This document shows, one piece after another, positions 17,448-24,383 of a stretch of DNA of 41,721 nucleotides. Each line of letters begins with the position of its first letter. The stretch's first letter is position 1. A model generated the notes under the pieces. It ran no database searches. It worked only from the letters and a program-made list of their open reading frames with translations, and was not told the DNA's origin. Origin of the DNA: Verrucomicrobiota bacterium (GTDB lineage Bacteria > Verrucomicrobiota > Kiritimatiellia > RFP12 > UBA1067). The position numbers were made by a program, and so were the translations under genes. The stretch is from assembly GCA_022704145.1 (NCBI GenBank), contig JAKJGY010000013.1, positions 1 to 41,721 of the forward strand. The letters run 5' to 3'.

Positions 17448-18935
17448 TCACCGGACGCCGTCGGGCAGGGCGGCGCGCCAGCCGGCCTTGAGCAGCGCGG
17501 CCATCTCAGCCTTAGCGGCGGCGTAGGCGGGGTCGTCGATCACGTTGACCGTCTCCCAAGGGTCTTGCGTCAGGTCGAAGAGCGCGGCGGGCAGCTCGCC
17601 TTTCTTGAACTCCAGGTAGCTGTATTTCGGTGTGCGCACACCGTCGCCGTCCTCGGTGTCGCCTTCCGTGATGAAGGCCGCCTTCTTCCAGGGCCGGGCG
17701 GGGTCGGCGAAGAGCGGCGCGAAACTGAGGCCCTCCTGGCCGGGCGGCGGCTTCACGCCGGCCAGCTCGCAGAGCGTGGGCACGAAGTCGACGAACTCCA
17801 CGATGCCGGGGCAGGCCTTGCCGTTGCCGGCCGCGCCGGGCACGCGGATGACGAGCGGCGCGCGATGCGTGGCGGCGAGCATGGAGTACTTGGACCAGAA
17901 GCCGTGGTCGCCGAGGTGGAAGCCGTGGTCGCCGAGGAAAACCACGATCGTGTTCTTGCTGAGGCCGGTCTCGTCGAGCGCGTCGAGCATCAGGCCGATG
18001 TTCGCGTCGACCATGGTGCAGCAGGCGTAGTAGGCGGCGATCGCCTCGCGCGCCTGCTGTGGCGTGGGCTGCGCTTTCATGAAGATATCGGGGTTGCCGC
18101 CGGTGGCCCGCTTCATGTAGGGGAAACCCTTGAGCGACGAGGCCGGCGCGGGCGGGTCGGGCAGGGTGGCGGGGTCGTAGAGGTCAAGGAAGCGTTTGGG
18201 GGCGGTCAGCGGCGTGTGCGGCCGCGACTGTGAGACGGAGAGGAAGAAGCGCTGGCCGGTCTTCGCGTAGTCGCGGATCGCGGCGGCGGCGGTGGCGGCC
18301 ATGCGGGTGTCGCCCTGTTCCTCGTAGGCGAGGCCGGAGTCGCCGTAGCGGTCGGAGTGGCGCGCCTTCCACTCGCGGTACTCGCGGCTCTTCTCGTCCT
18401 TGGGGGCCGGATCGCGGTTCGGGTTCTTGACCGGGGGGAACTTGAGCAGCGGCTCGGGCCCGCTCCAGCCGGACGGCTTGGGGTAGAACTCCAGGCGGTC
18501 AAAGGCGGCGTAACGCCTCTCGGCATAGTCGAGCTTGTGGAAGAGCTTGCCGACATTGGTGAGGTGGAAACCGCCGGCCTTAAGGATCTCCGGCAGCGAG
18601 AGCGTGCCGGGCGGCAGGTGCTTGTCCATGACATGGCCGTTGGAGGTGATCCCGGTGGTGCGCGGACGCAGGCCCGTGAGGAAGCTGCTGCGCGACGGGT
18701 TGCAGGCGATGGCCTGCACGTAGGCGGCGTCGAAGCGCACGCCGCCCGCACAGAGGCGGTCGAGGTTCGGCGTCTTGCAGATCGGGTTGCCGTAGCAGCC
18801 TAAGGCGGCCGCGTTGCAGTCCTCGATGTTGATGAAGAGGAGGTTCATCCGGGTCGTGTCCGGCAGGCTGGCCAAAGCCCCTACGTGCAGCCCGCATAAA
18901 CCGACGAACAGGCTTGTCAGCGCCGTGCTTTTCAC
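17448..18935 (-). CDS. Secreted type I sulfatase (iduronate-2-sulfatase-like)
   Basis: A 495-residue protein starting at GTG (18935), with GAGGGG about 8 nt upstream. Residues 1-23 look like a signal peptide. The formylglycine motif CNPSR lies at 78-82 and continues SSFLTG, so Cys78 would be converted to formylglycine by an FGE or anSME enzyme. Other landmarks are NIEDCNAAALGCYG (metal site, 36-49), VGKLFHK (128-134) and GDHGFHLGDHGFWSKY (335-350, metal and sulfate binding). The overall pattern resembles iduronate-2-sulfatase-type enzymes of marine and gut PVC bacteria, which remove sulfate esters from polysaccharides. The exact substrate is not predictable. No maturase is encoded nearby. Confidence 0.92.
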   Translation of the reverse strand: MKSTALTSLFVGLCGLHVGALASLPDTTRMNLLFINIEDCNAAALGCYGNPICKTPNLDRLCAGGVRFDAAYVQAIACNPSRSSFLTGLRPRTTGITSNGHVMDKHLPPGTLSLPEILKAGGFHLTNVGKLFHKLDYAERRYAAFDRLEFYPKPSGWSGPEPLLKFPPVKNPNRDPAPKDEKSREYREWKARHSDRYGDSGLAYEEQGDTRMAATAAAAIRDYAKTGQRFFLSVSQSRPHTPLTAPKRFLDLYDPATLPDPPAPASSLKGFPYMKRATGGNPDIFMKAQPTPQQAREAIAAYYACCTMVDANIGLMLDALDETGLSKNTIVVFLGDHGFHLGDHGFWSKYSMLAATHRAPLVIRVPGAAGNGKACPGIVEFVDFVPTLCELAGVKPPPGQEGLSFAPLFADPARPWKKAAFITEGDTEDGDGVRTPKYSYLEFKKGELPAALFDLTQDPWETVNVIDDPAYAAAKAEMAALLKAGWRAALPDGVR

Positions 18936-18988
18936 TGAGGCACCCCTCGCTCATATCCGCCAGAAACAGACTTGCGGATGTTTGGATC

Positions 18989-19017
18989 AGGATAGACGAA
19001 TTCTTGGGGCGCATCAA
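18989..19017 (-). promoter_or_regulatory. Candidate promoter for the sulfatase gene
   Basis: On the minus strand TTGATG (19017-19012) and TATCCT (18994-18989) are 17 nt apart, giving a leader of about 45 nt before the GTG start. The rest of the 270-base divergent gap to the lepB gene shows no ORF. Confidence 0.45.
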
Positions 19018-19206
19018 GCCCTGTGACGCGCCCGGCCTGGCCCTGGCCGGCCGTGAGCGACGCGCAGACGGCGGTTTCGCTGTGACGATTCCCCTTGCCC
19101 CGGACCCTTTTCCCGTGTCACACTTACCCCGTTCCGCGCCCGGAGGGCGTGCGGCATGACCGGGCCAGCCGGCCCACACGCCGCGACGGAGCCGAGGGGG
19201 AGACCG

Positions 19207-20355
19207 ATGACGTTTTTTCGTAAGCGAAAAGCCCGTAAGCATCTGAAGGCGGTGCTGCACCACGCGCGGACTTTCCGCGCCAGCCGTGAGGATCTGCTGG
19301 CGCAAGCCGAGCTGGCCGAAATTGACGCCGAGCTGGCCAAGGCGCAGGAGGCGTACCGCGCGGGCGGTCTGCCGGAGCTGGAGCAGGCAGCAGAGGCGCT
19401 GGACGCCTGTGTGGCGCGGCTGAACCCGCCCAAGCCGCTGGCGTTCCTGCGCGAGAATTTTGACGTGCTGGTGGTGGCGATCTCGGTGGCCATGGCCTTC
19501 CGCGCCTATTTCTATCAGCCGTTCAAGATCCCGACGGGCTCGATGCAGCCGACCCTTTACGGGATCCACATCGAGCCGCGGCCGCCCTCCGCAGCCGGGC
19601 TCCTCGACAGGCAGCCGTTCAAGTTCGCGAAGTGGCTGGTCACGGGGGAGTCGTTCAAGGTGATCCGTGCGCGGGCGCGGGGCGAGGTCAAGATCGTGGG
19701 GGTCGGCAACAGCGACAAGCCTGGCTACACCACGGTGGTCGTGGGGGGCTATCCGCACCTGGTGCCCAACGATGCGGTTGTGCGCGAGGGCATGAGTGTG
19801 ATGCTGAAGGGCGGGGCGCGTCACGGCGCGACCGTGCGGGCGGGAGACGTGCTCTGGTCGGGCGTGGTGATCTCCGGCGACTTCGTGTTCGTGAACCGGT
19901 GGAAGTGGAATTTCTGCCATCCGAAGCGCGGCGAGGTGATGGTCTTTTCCACGACCGGCATCCGCGCGCTGCCGCAGGGCACGCACTACATCAAGCGGAT
20001 GATGGGGCTGCCCACGGAGACGCTGAAGATCCGGCCGCCGGAGCTGCTCGTGAACGGCACGCCGGTCGCCGAGCCGGAGCGGGTGAGGCAGATCGCGCGG
20101 CGCGAGCGGCTCGCGCCCTGGGCGCCGCCCTATGCGGGTTTCAATCCCGGGGGGGAGCGCCAGCACGCGCTGAGCATCATCAGCGCCGAGGATGAGGTGG
20201 CGCTCGGGCCTGACCAGTATTACGCGATGGGCGACAACTCGTTCAACAGTGCCGACAGCCGCTATTGGGGGCCGGTGCCCGAGCGCAATCTGCTGGGGCC
20301 CGCGACGGTCGTCTACTGGCCGCTCAAGTCGCCGCGGTGGGGGCGGATCCGCTAA
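19207..20355 (+). CDS. lepB: Signal peptidase I with N-terminal coiled coil
   Basis: A 382-residue membrane protease that removes signal peptides from exported proteins. The catalytic serine is in PTGSMQPTL (Ser112), the general-base lysine in HYIKRMMGLP (Lys263), and box E reads GDNSFNSADSRYWGPVP (342-358). A single clear transmembrane helix lies at about 84-103, directly before the active-site serine. It is preceded by about 70 residues of basic then E/A/L-rich helix (probable coiled coil) instead of the usual first membrane anchor. About 150 residues separate Ser and Lys, more than in short Gram-positive enzymes. The ATG at 19207 has GAGGGGGA upstream; an in-frame ATG at 19156 with GGAGGG is an alternative. 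Confidence 0.9.
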   Translation: MTFFRKRKARKHLKAVLHHARTFRASREDLLAQAELAEIDAELAKAQEAYRAGGLPELEQAAEALDACVARLNPPKPLAFLRENFDVLVVAISVAMAFRAYFYQPFKIPTGSMQPTLYGIHIEPRPPSAAGLLDRQPFKFAKWLVTGESFKVIRARARGEVKIVGVGNSDKPGYTTVVVGGYPHLVPNDAVVREGMSVMLKGGARHGATVRAGDVLWSGVVISGDFVFVNRWKWNFCHPKRGEVMVFSTTGIRALPQGTHYIKRMMGLPTETLKIRPPELLVNGTPVAEPERVRQIARRERLAPWAPPYAGFNPGGERQHALSIISAEDEVALGPDQYYAMGDNSFNSADSRYWGPVPERNLLGPATVVYWPLKSPRWGRIR

Positions 20356-20433
20356 CGTGCCGCTGGCGCGCGCCGCCATGGGCCGGAAACAACATGCCGG
20401 GGTCGGACGTCCCGGCGCAAGGGAGGGAACAGC

Positions 20434-21162
20434 ATGAGCAAGCAAGCGAGACTCGCCGCCGGAGCGCGGCTCGGCAGGCGTTCGTTTATGACTTTGGCGG
20501 CAGGTGCCGTCGCGGTGCGCGGGAGCCTGTTCGCCGCGGAGGCGGCGGAGGGCGTGGTCCTGCCGGCCCTGCCTTACGCGCAGGACGCGCTGGCGCCGGT
20601 GGTCACCGCCCAGACAGTCAGTTTCCATTACGGCAAGCACCACCAGGGCTATGTCAACACGCTCAACAAGCTGCTGGCCGGGACGGCCCTGGCGGGCAAG
20701 CCGCTGGAGGAGATCGTCCGCGCCACGGCGGGGCAGGCGGGGCAGGCGGCGCTCTTCAACAACGCGGCCCAGATCTGGAACCACACCTTCTACTGGAACT
20801 CCCTGTCGCCGGCCGGCGGCACGCCATCCGGCGCGCTCGCGGAGGCGCTGGTGCGCGGGTTCGGCTCGGTCGACGCCTGCAAGGCCGCGCTGACCGAGGC
20901 CGCGCTGACCCAGTTCGGCAGCGGCTGGGCCTGGCTGGTGGCGGAGAAGGGGCAGGTCCGCGCGGTCAAGACGCCCAACGCCGAGACGCCTCTGACCCAG
21001 CCGGGCGTCATTCCGCTGCTCACCATCGACGTGTGGGAGCACGCGTACTATCTGGACTGGCAGAACCGTCGCGCGGACTATGTCAAGGCGGTGATCGACC
21101 AGCGGCTCAACTGGGCGTTCGCGGCGGCCAACTTCGCGCGGAGCGTCGCGGGGCAGGCGTAG
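20434..21162 (+). CDS. sodB: Iron superoxide dismutase with Tat signal peptide
   Basis: A 242-residue protein that converts superoxide to oxygen and peroxide. The metal ligands align with E. coli SodB: His65 (FHYGKHH), His117 (WNHTFYW), Asp199 and His203 (DVWEHAYY). Gln113 in [10 protein letters not shown] is at the position typical of iron enzymes. Unusually, the mature domain is preceded by about 40 residues with a twin-arginine motif (LGRRSFMT, 13-20) and a hydrophobic stretch, predicting folded export by the Tat system with metal already loaded. The SD GGGAGGG precedes the ATG. The AhbD-like gene starts 34 nt downstream, and the two probably share a transcript. Confidence 0.93.
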   Translation: MSKQARLAAGARLGRRSFMTLAAGAVAVRGSLFAAEAAEGVVLPALPYAQDALAPVVTAQTVSFHYGKHHQGYVNTLNKLLAGTALAGKPLEEIVRATAGQAGQAALFNNAAQIWNHTFYWNSLSPAGGTPSGALAEALVRGFGSVDACKAALTEAALTQFGSGWAWLVAEKGQVRAVKTPNAETPLTQPGVIPLLTIDVWEHAYYLDWQNRRADYVKAVIDQRLNWAFAAANFARSVAGQA

Positions 21163-21196
21163 TCTGGCTGTAGGCCGAAGGGCGGCTGGGGGGCGC

Positions 21197-22240
21197 ATGG
21201 CACACGGGGCGGAGGGGGCGTCGGGCGGCGGGCCGAAGGTGGTGGCGTGGGAGGTCACGCGGCAATGTCCGCTCGCCTGCCGCCACTGCCGTGCGGGCGC
21301 GCGTGACTGCGCCTATGAGGGCGAGCTGACGGCCGCCGAGTGCCTGCGCGTGCTGGACTCGCTGGCGGGCTTCGGCCGGCCGATGATCATCTGGACGGGC
21401 GGCGAGCCGATGTGCCGCCCCGACATCCACGAGCTGGTGGGGGCGGCGACCGCGCGCGGGCTGCGGTCGGTGATGGCGCCGTGCGGGACGCGGGTCACGC
21501 GCGAGGCGCTGCTGGCGCTCAAGGAGGCCGGCGTGATGGCGTGCAGCTTCAGCCTCGACGGCGCCACGCCGGAGACGCACGACGCCTTCCGCGGCGTGCC
21601 CGGCGCGTTTGAGAACGTGACGCGCGCCATGGCCGTGGCGCGCGAGGTCGGCATGCCGTTCCAGGTCAACGCCACGGTCTCACGGCTGAACCGCGACGCG
21701 CTGCCCGCAATCCGCGACGTGGCGGCCGCGCACGGCGCGCGCACGCTGGACTTGTTCTTCCTGGTGCCGGTGGGCCGCGGCGCGGCGCTGCGCGACCTCT
21801 CGCTGCCGCCGCTGGAGGTGGAGGCGGTGCTGCGCTGGGCGTTCGAGATGGACCGGCAGGGGCCGCTGCGCGTGCGCGAGACGTGCGCGCCGCAGGCGGT
21901 CCGGATCTGGCATGACCTGGGTCAGCCCGGTACGCCGCCTGCGGGCTGCATGGGCGGCCGCGGCTTTGTCTTCATCTCCCACACCGGGGTGCTCCAGCCC
22001 TGCGGTTTCCTGGACGTGCCGAGCGGCGACTTGCGCGCGTTCGGCTTCGATTTCAGGCGGGCGTACGAGGCCTCGGAGGTCTTCCGCGACCTCTCCCGTC
22101 CGGACGGCTACGGCGGCGCGTGCGGGGTGTGCGCCCACCGCCACGGCTGCGGCGGGTGCCGCGCGCGGGCCTATGCGGCCACCGGCGATTATCTTGCGGC
22201 GGAGACCGCCTGCCCGGTGGCGAACCCGCGGCGGGCGTGA
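21197..22240 (+). CDS. ahbD: Radical SAM/SPASM enzyme, AhbD-like (haem b synthase)
   Basis: A 347-residue cytoplasmic Fe-S enzyme. The radical SAM motif CPLACRHC lies at 24-31 (CX3CX2C), preceded by VAWEVTR. The SAM-binding region is WTGGEPMCR, followed by FSLDGATPETHDAFRGVPGAF. Near the C-terminus is a Cys-rich SPASM region (GVCAHRHGCGGCRARAYAATGD) for auxiliary clusters. This pattern, especially the GRGF-FISHTG-LQPCGFL segment, is close to AhbD, which decarboxylates Fe-coproporphyrin to haem in the sirohaem-dependent pathway. NirJ and peptide maturases share much of it, so the exact reaction is less sure than the family. The other ahb genes are not in this window. It follows the superoxide dismutase gene. 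Confidence 0.75.
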   Translation: MAHGAEGASGGGPKVVAWEVTRQCPLACRHCRAGARDCAYEGELTAAECLRVLDSLAGFGRPMIIWTGGEPMCRPDIHELVGAATARGLRSVMAPCGTRVTREALLALKEAGVMACSFSLDGATPETHDAFRGVPGAFENVTRAMAVAREVGMPFQVNATVSRLNRDALPAIRDVAAAHGARTLDLFFLVPVGRGAALRDLSLPPLEVEAVLRWAFEMDRQGPLRVRETCAPQAVRIWHDLGQPGTPPAGCMGGRGFVFISHTGVLQPCGFLDVPSGDLRAFGFDFRRAYEASEVFRDLSRPDGYGGACGVCAHRHGCGGCRARAYAATGDYLAAETACPVANPRRA

Positions 22241-22283
22241 GCGCCGCCGGGGCACGGGGTTCCCGCGCCCCGGCCGGCCCTGC

Positions 22284-23048
22284 TCAGGGCTTGCGCTGGG
22301 AGAAGAGCCACTTCAGGACGGCCGGGTCGGCGTAGGTGCGCGACCAGACGTCGTGGCTGGCGCCCGCATACTCGCGATAGTCGATCTTGCCGCCGCAGGC
22401 CTTGAGGGCGGCCACCATATCGCGCGACCGTGAGACCGGCACGGCGCCGTCCTTGTCGCCGTGGAACGTCCAGATCGGCACCTGTTTGATTTTGGGGGCA
22501 AGCTCCGTGTCGCCGCCGCCGCAGATCGGCAGGGCGGCCGCGAACAGCTCCGGCTTGCGCTGGAGGAGGTCCCAGGTGCCATACCCGCCCATGGAGATGC
22601 CGGTCACGTAGACGCGTTTCGGATCGACCGGCAGACGGGCGAGCGCGTCCTGCAGGAGCAGCAGCACGAGGCGCATGGGTGTGGCAGGCATCGAAGGCAT
22701 GCGGTGACTGTTCGACGACCAGTTGGTGTTGACCCACATCTGGCCGGTCGGGCATTGCGGGACAAGCACGATGGCCTGTCCGTTGGTCTGCGCGAAGCGG
22801 ATGAGGTCGGTGACGCCGTGCTTAAGCTGCAGGGCGTTGTCGTCGCCCCGCTCGCCAGCGCCGTGCAGGAAGAGGATCAGCGGCACGCGCGCGCCCTCGG
22901 GCAGGTCGGACGGCAGGTGGATGCGGTATTTGAGGACGTCGCCGTTGGGGGCCGCGAAAGTGGCGGGGGCTGTGAGTTCTGCGGCGGTCTGCGCCAGCAG
23001 CGTCGCGGCCAGGGTGCTTAGGCAGGCGGCGGTCGTAAGGGTGTTCAT
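22284..23048 (-). CDS. Secreted alpha/beta-hydrolase (esterase, CE1/PHB-depolymerase type)
   Basis: A 254-residue exported hydrolase. The Met at 23048 has AGGAAC 7 nt upstream and opens a signal peptide ending about residue 24; a Met five codons earlier is less likely. The catalytic triad is visible: Ser152 in the nucleophile elbow GISMGGYG, Asp200 in HGDKDGAVPV and His232 in GASHDVW. LILFLHGAGERGDDN (57-71) supplies the oxyanion region. The family includes feruloyl/acetyl esterases and lipoprotein phospholipase-like enzymes such as those removing acyl groups from polysaccharides. With a sulfatase and GH141-like enzyme nearby, a glycan-deacylating role is plausible but inferred. It is convergent with ahbD, 43 nt away. 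Confidence 0.87.
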   Translation of the reverse strand: MNTLTTAACLSTLAATLLAQTAAELTAPATFAAPNGDVLKYRIHLPSDLPEGARVPLILFLHGAGERGDDNALQLKHGVTDLIRFAQTNGQAIVLVPQCPTGQMWVNTNWSSNSHRMPSMPATPMRLVLLLLQDALARLPVDPKRVYVTGISMGGYGTWDLLQRKPELFAAALPICGGGDTELAPKIKQVPIWTFHGDKDGAVPVSRSRDMVAALKACGGKIDYREYAGASHDVWSRTYADPAVLKWLFSQRKP

Positions 23049-23294
23049 GGGCACGTTCCTCATGCCGGCGTGGCGTCGCGCGAGTTGCGCGGCCTACGTC
23101 CCAGCCGACGTGCCAACAGGATACCAACGGGCGGCGGAGGTGTCAAACAACACGGCCGGCCAAGCGCACGAAGGGCTACCTATAGTATGCAGCCTGATAT
23201 TCAAGGCGGAGCGTTTGGAAGCGGCCGGTCAGGGCCGGTTGAGCCATGAAATAAAGGGTTTCTGAAAATATTTTGAAAATAGCGGGCGAGGCTA

Positions 23295-23323
23295 TTGACA
23301 GTGGGGGGTGCATCGTCTAATAT
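23295..23323 (+). promoter_or_regulatory. Near-consensus sigma70 promoter with A/T-rich UP-like element
   Basis: TTGACA (23295-23300) and TAATAT (23318-23323) are separated by exactly 17 nt. Directly upstream (about 23246-23280) is a run of A and T tracts, striking in a genome this GC-rich and resembling an UP element. The promoter points toward the convergent acyltransferase gene, so it can only drive a short transcript up to the terminator at 23448-23488. Confidence 0.85.
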
Positions 23324-23329
23324 ACACCC

Positions 23330-23488
23330 CGTTCACGCGACCTCCCCCAGGTCGCTGGACAGTGCGGCCTACCGCGACGCTTCCCCCGTGATCGCGGATA
23401 CAGGCATGACCTGTACGGACGCACCAAATATATATGTCCTCCCTGGCGGCGGGTAAAAGCGAAAGCTTTTATCCGCCGTTCTTTTTTT
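23330..23488 (+). ncRNA. Candidate free-standing small RNA with C-rich loops
   Basis: About 158 nt lie between a near-perfect promoter and a strong intrinsic terminator, with no SD-led ORF (only an unled 16-codon frame from 23406). Predicted hairpins by eye: GCGACCT/AGGTCGC (23337-23343 with 23349-23355) with a CCCCC loop; CCGCGA/TCGCGG (23372-23377 with 23392-23397) capped by a TTCCCCC loop; and TACAGG/CCTGTA (23399-23404 with 23410-23415). An unpaired TCCTCCC follows at 23437-23443, then the terminator. Three exposed C-rich segments could pair with Shine-Dalgarno sequences, a feature of known trans-acting sRNAs. It does not look like 6S, SRP, tmRNA or RNase P RNA. The exact start is inferred from the -10 position. 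Confidence 0.72.
23448..23488 (+). terminator. Rho-independent terminator of the small RNA
   Basis: GGCGGGTAAAAGC (23448-23460) pairs with GCTTTTATCCGCC (23465-23477), one G-T pair included, around a GAAA tetraloop. GTTC and seven T residues follow. There is no T-run on the opposite strand, so it terminates plus-strand transcription. The T-run overlaps the stop codon of the convergent acyltransferase gene. Confidence 0.92.
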
Positions 23489-24383
23489 AGCGCCAGCGCT
23501 TATGCGCCCAGAGGTACTGTTCGGGATAGCGACGGATGACGTCCGCGAGGCGGGCGTTGATCTCGGTCAGGAGGCGGGTGGTGTCGGCGTCGCGGTCGCC
23601 GGTGGGCTCGAAGCGGATCGGCAGCCCGGTGACCATGCGGTAGCGGAAGGGGCCTTCGCGGATGATCGAGCCCGCGAGGATGGGCGCGCGGGTTTTGAGG
23701 TGCAGGCGTGCGGGCGAGGTGTGGGTGCCTGCGGGCCGGCCGAGGAAGTCGATCTTGAGCCCGTGTCTGGGGCCTGCGTGCTGGTCCATCACGATGGTCA
23801 TGGCGGCCTTCTGCTCGGCCCACAGGCGCAGGACGCCTGAGGAGAAGCCGGATTTCTTCGGCACGATGGTGATGTTGCCGCGGAAATGGCGCCGCTTGAG
23901 GTAGCGGTCGACGAACGGGTTGTTCATTTTGCGGGCGACGGCGATCATGGGGCGTGAGAACGAGATCACGCACGCGCCGACCTCCCAGGAGCCGTGGTGG
24001 CCGGTGAGGATCATGATCGGCTGTTGCGGGGTGTCGAACAGCAGGCGCCAGGACTCTTCGGGGCCGTCGAAGGCGATGTGGTCGCGCCAGTTCTCGGGGC
24101 CGATGACGGCGCCGGCCTTGAGCGCCTCGCAGAGATGGCCGGCCAGGTGGCCGAAGGCGCGGCGGGCGAGGCGGTCGGCGGCGAGCGGGTCGGCGGTGAT
24201 CCCGGCCTTGAGGATGTTCTCGACGGCGATCGCGCGACGTGTGCGGAAGAGGGGGAAGAGGGCGCGGGCGAGGCCGGCCGCGAGGTCATAAGCGCGGTAG
24301 GCGGGGATCAGCGCGTAGAGCAGGTCGGCGGTCAGGAGCGCGAGATATTCGGCGTAGGCGAGTGTGGTGCGGAGAGGGCTCAT
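23487..24383 (-). CDS. Lipid A biosynthesis lauroyl/myristoyl acyltransferase family (LpxL/HtrB)
   Basis: A 298-residue inner-membrane-associated acyltransferase. The catalytic HX4E motif is seen in ILTGHHGSWEVGA (about 125-137). The family blocks IAVARKMNNPFVDRYLKRRHFRGN, VMDQHAGPRHGLKIDFLGRPAGT and a C-terminal PEQYLWAHKRWR are typical of LpxL/LpxM/HtrB, which add secondary acyl chains to lipid A precursors. This implies a Gram-negative outer membrane with lipid A. Its ATG overlaps the stop of the upstream TPR-membrane gene by 4 nt (ATGA), so the two are translationally coupled. Which acyl chain it transfers cannot be told. Confidence 0.93.
   Translation of the reverse strand: MSPLRTTLAYAEYLALLTADLLYALIPAYRAYDLAAGLARALFPLFRTRRAIAVENILKAGITADPLAADRLARRAFGHLAGHLCEALKAGAVIGPENWRDHIAFDGPEESWRLLFDTPQQPIMILTGHHGSWEVGACVISFSRPMIAVARKMNNPFVDRYLKRRHFRGNITIVPKKSGFSSGVLRLWAEQKAAMTIVMDQHAGPRHGLKIDFLGRPAGTHTSPARLHLKTRAPILAGSIIREGPFRYRMVTGLPIRFEPTGDRDADTTRLLTEINARLADVIRRYPEQYLWAHKRWR

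Noticed and set aside
18580..21258. An 892-codon minus-strand frame across sulfatase, lepB and sodB
   Set aside because: It spans three well supported genes and the intergenic gap and shows only compositional Arg/Pro/Ala bias; an artefact of codon use.
23406..23456. A 16-codon ORF inside the small RNA
   Set aside because: No Shine-Dalgarno sequence and no motif; it runs straight into the terminator stem.
23330..23488. 6S RNA, SRP RNA, tmRNA or RNase P RNA as identity of the small RNA
   Set aside because: There is no long single bulged hairpin as in 6S RNA, no GGAAGGAAGCAGCC-type SRP loop, no tRNA-like ends, and it is far too short for RNase P.
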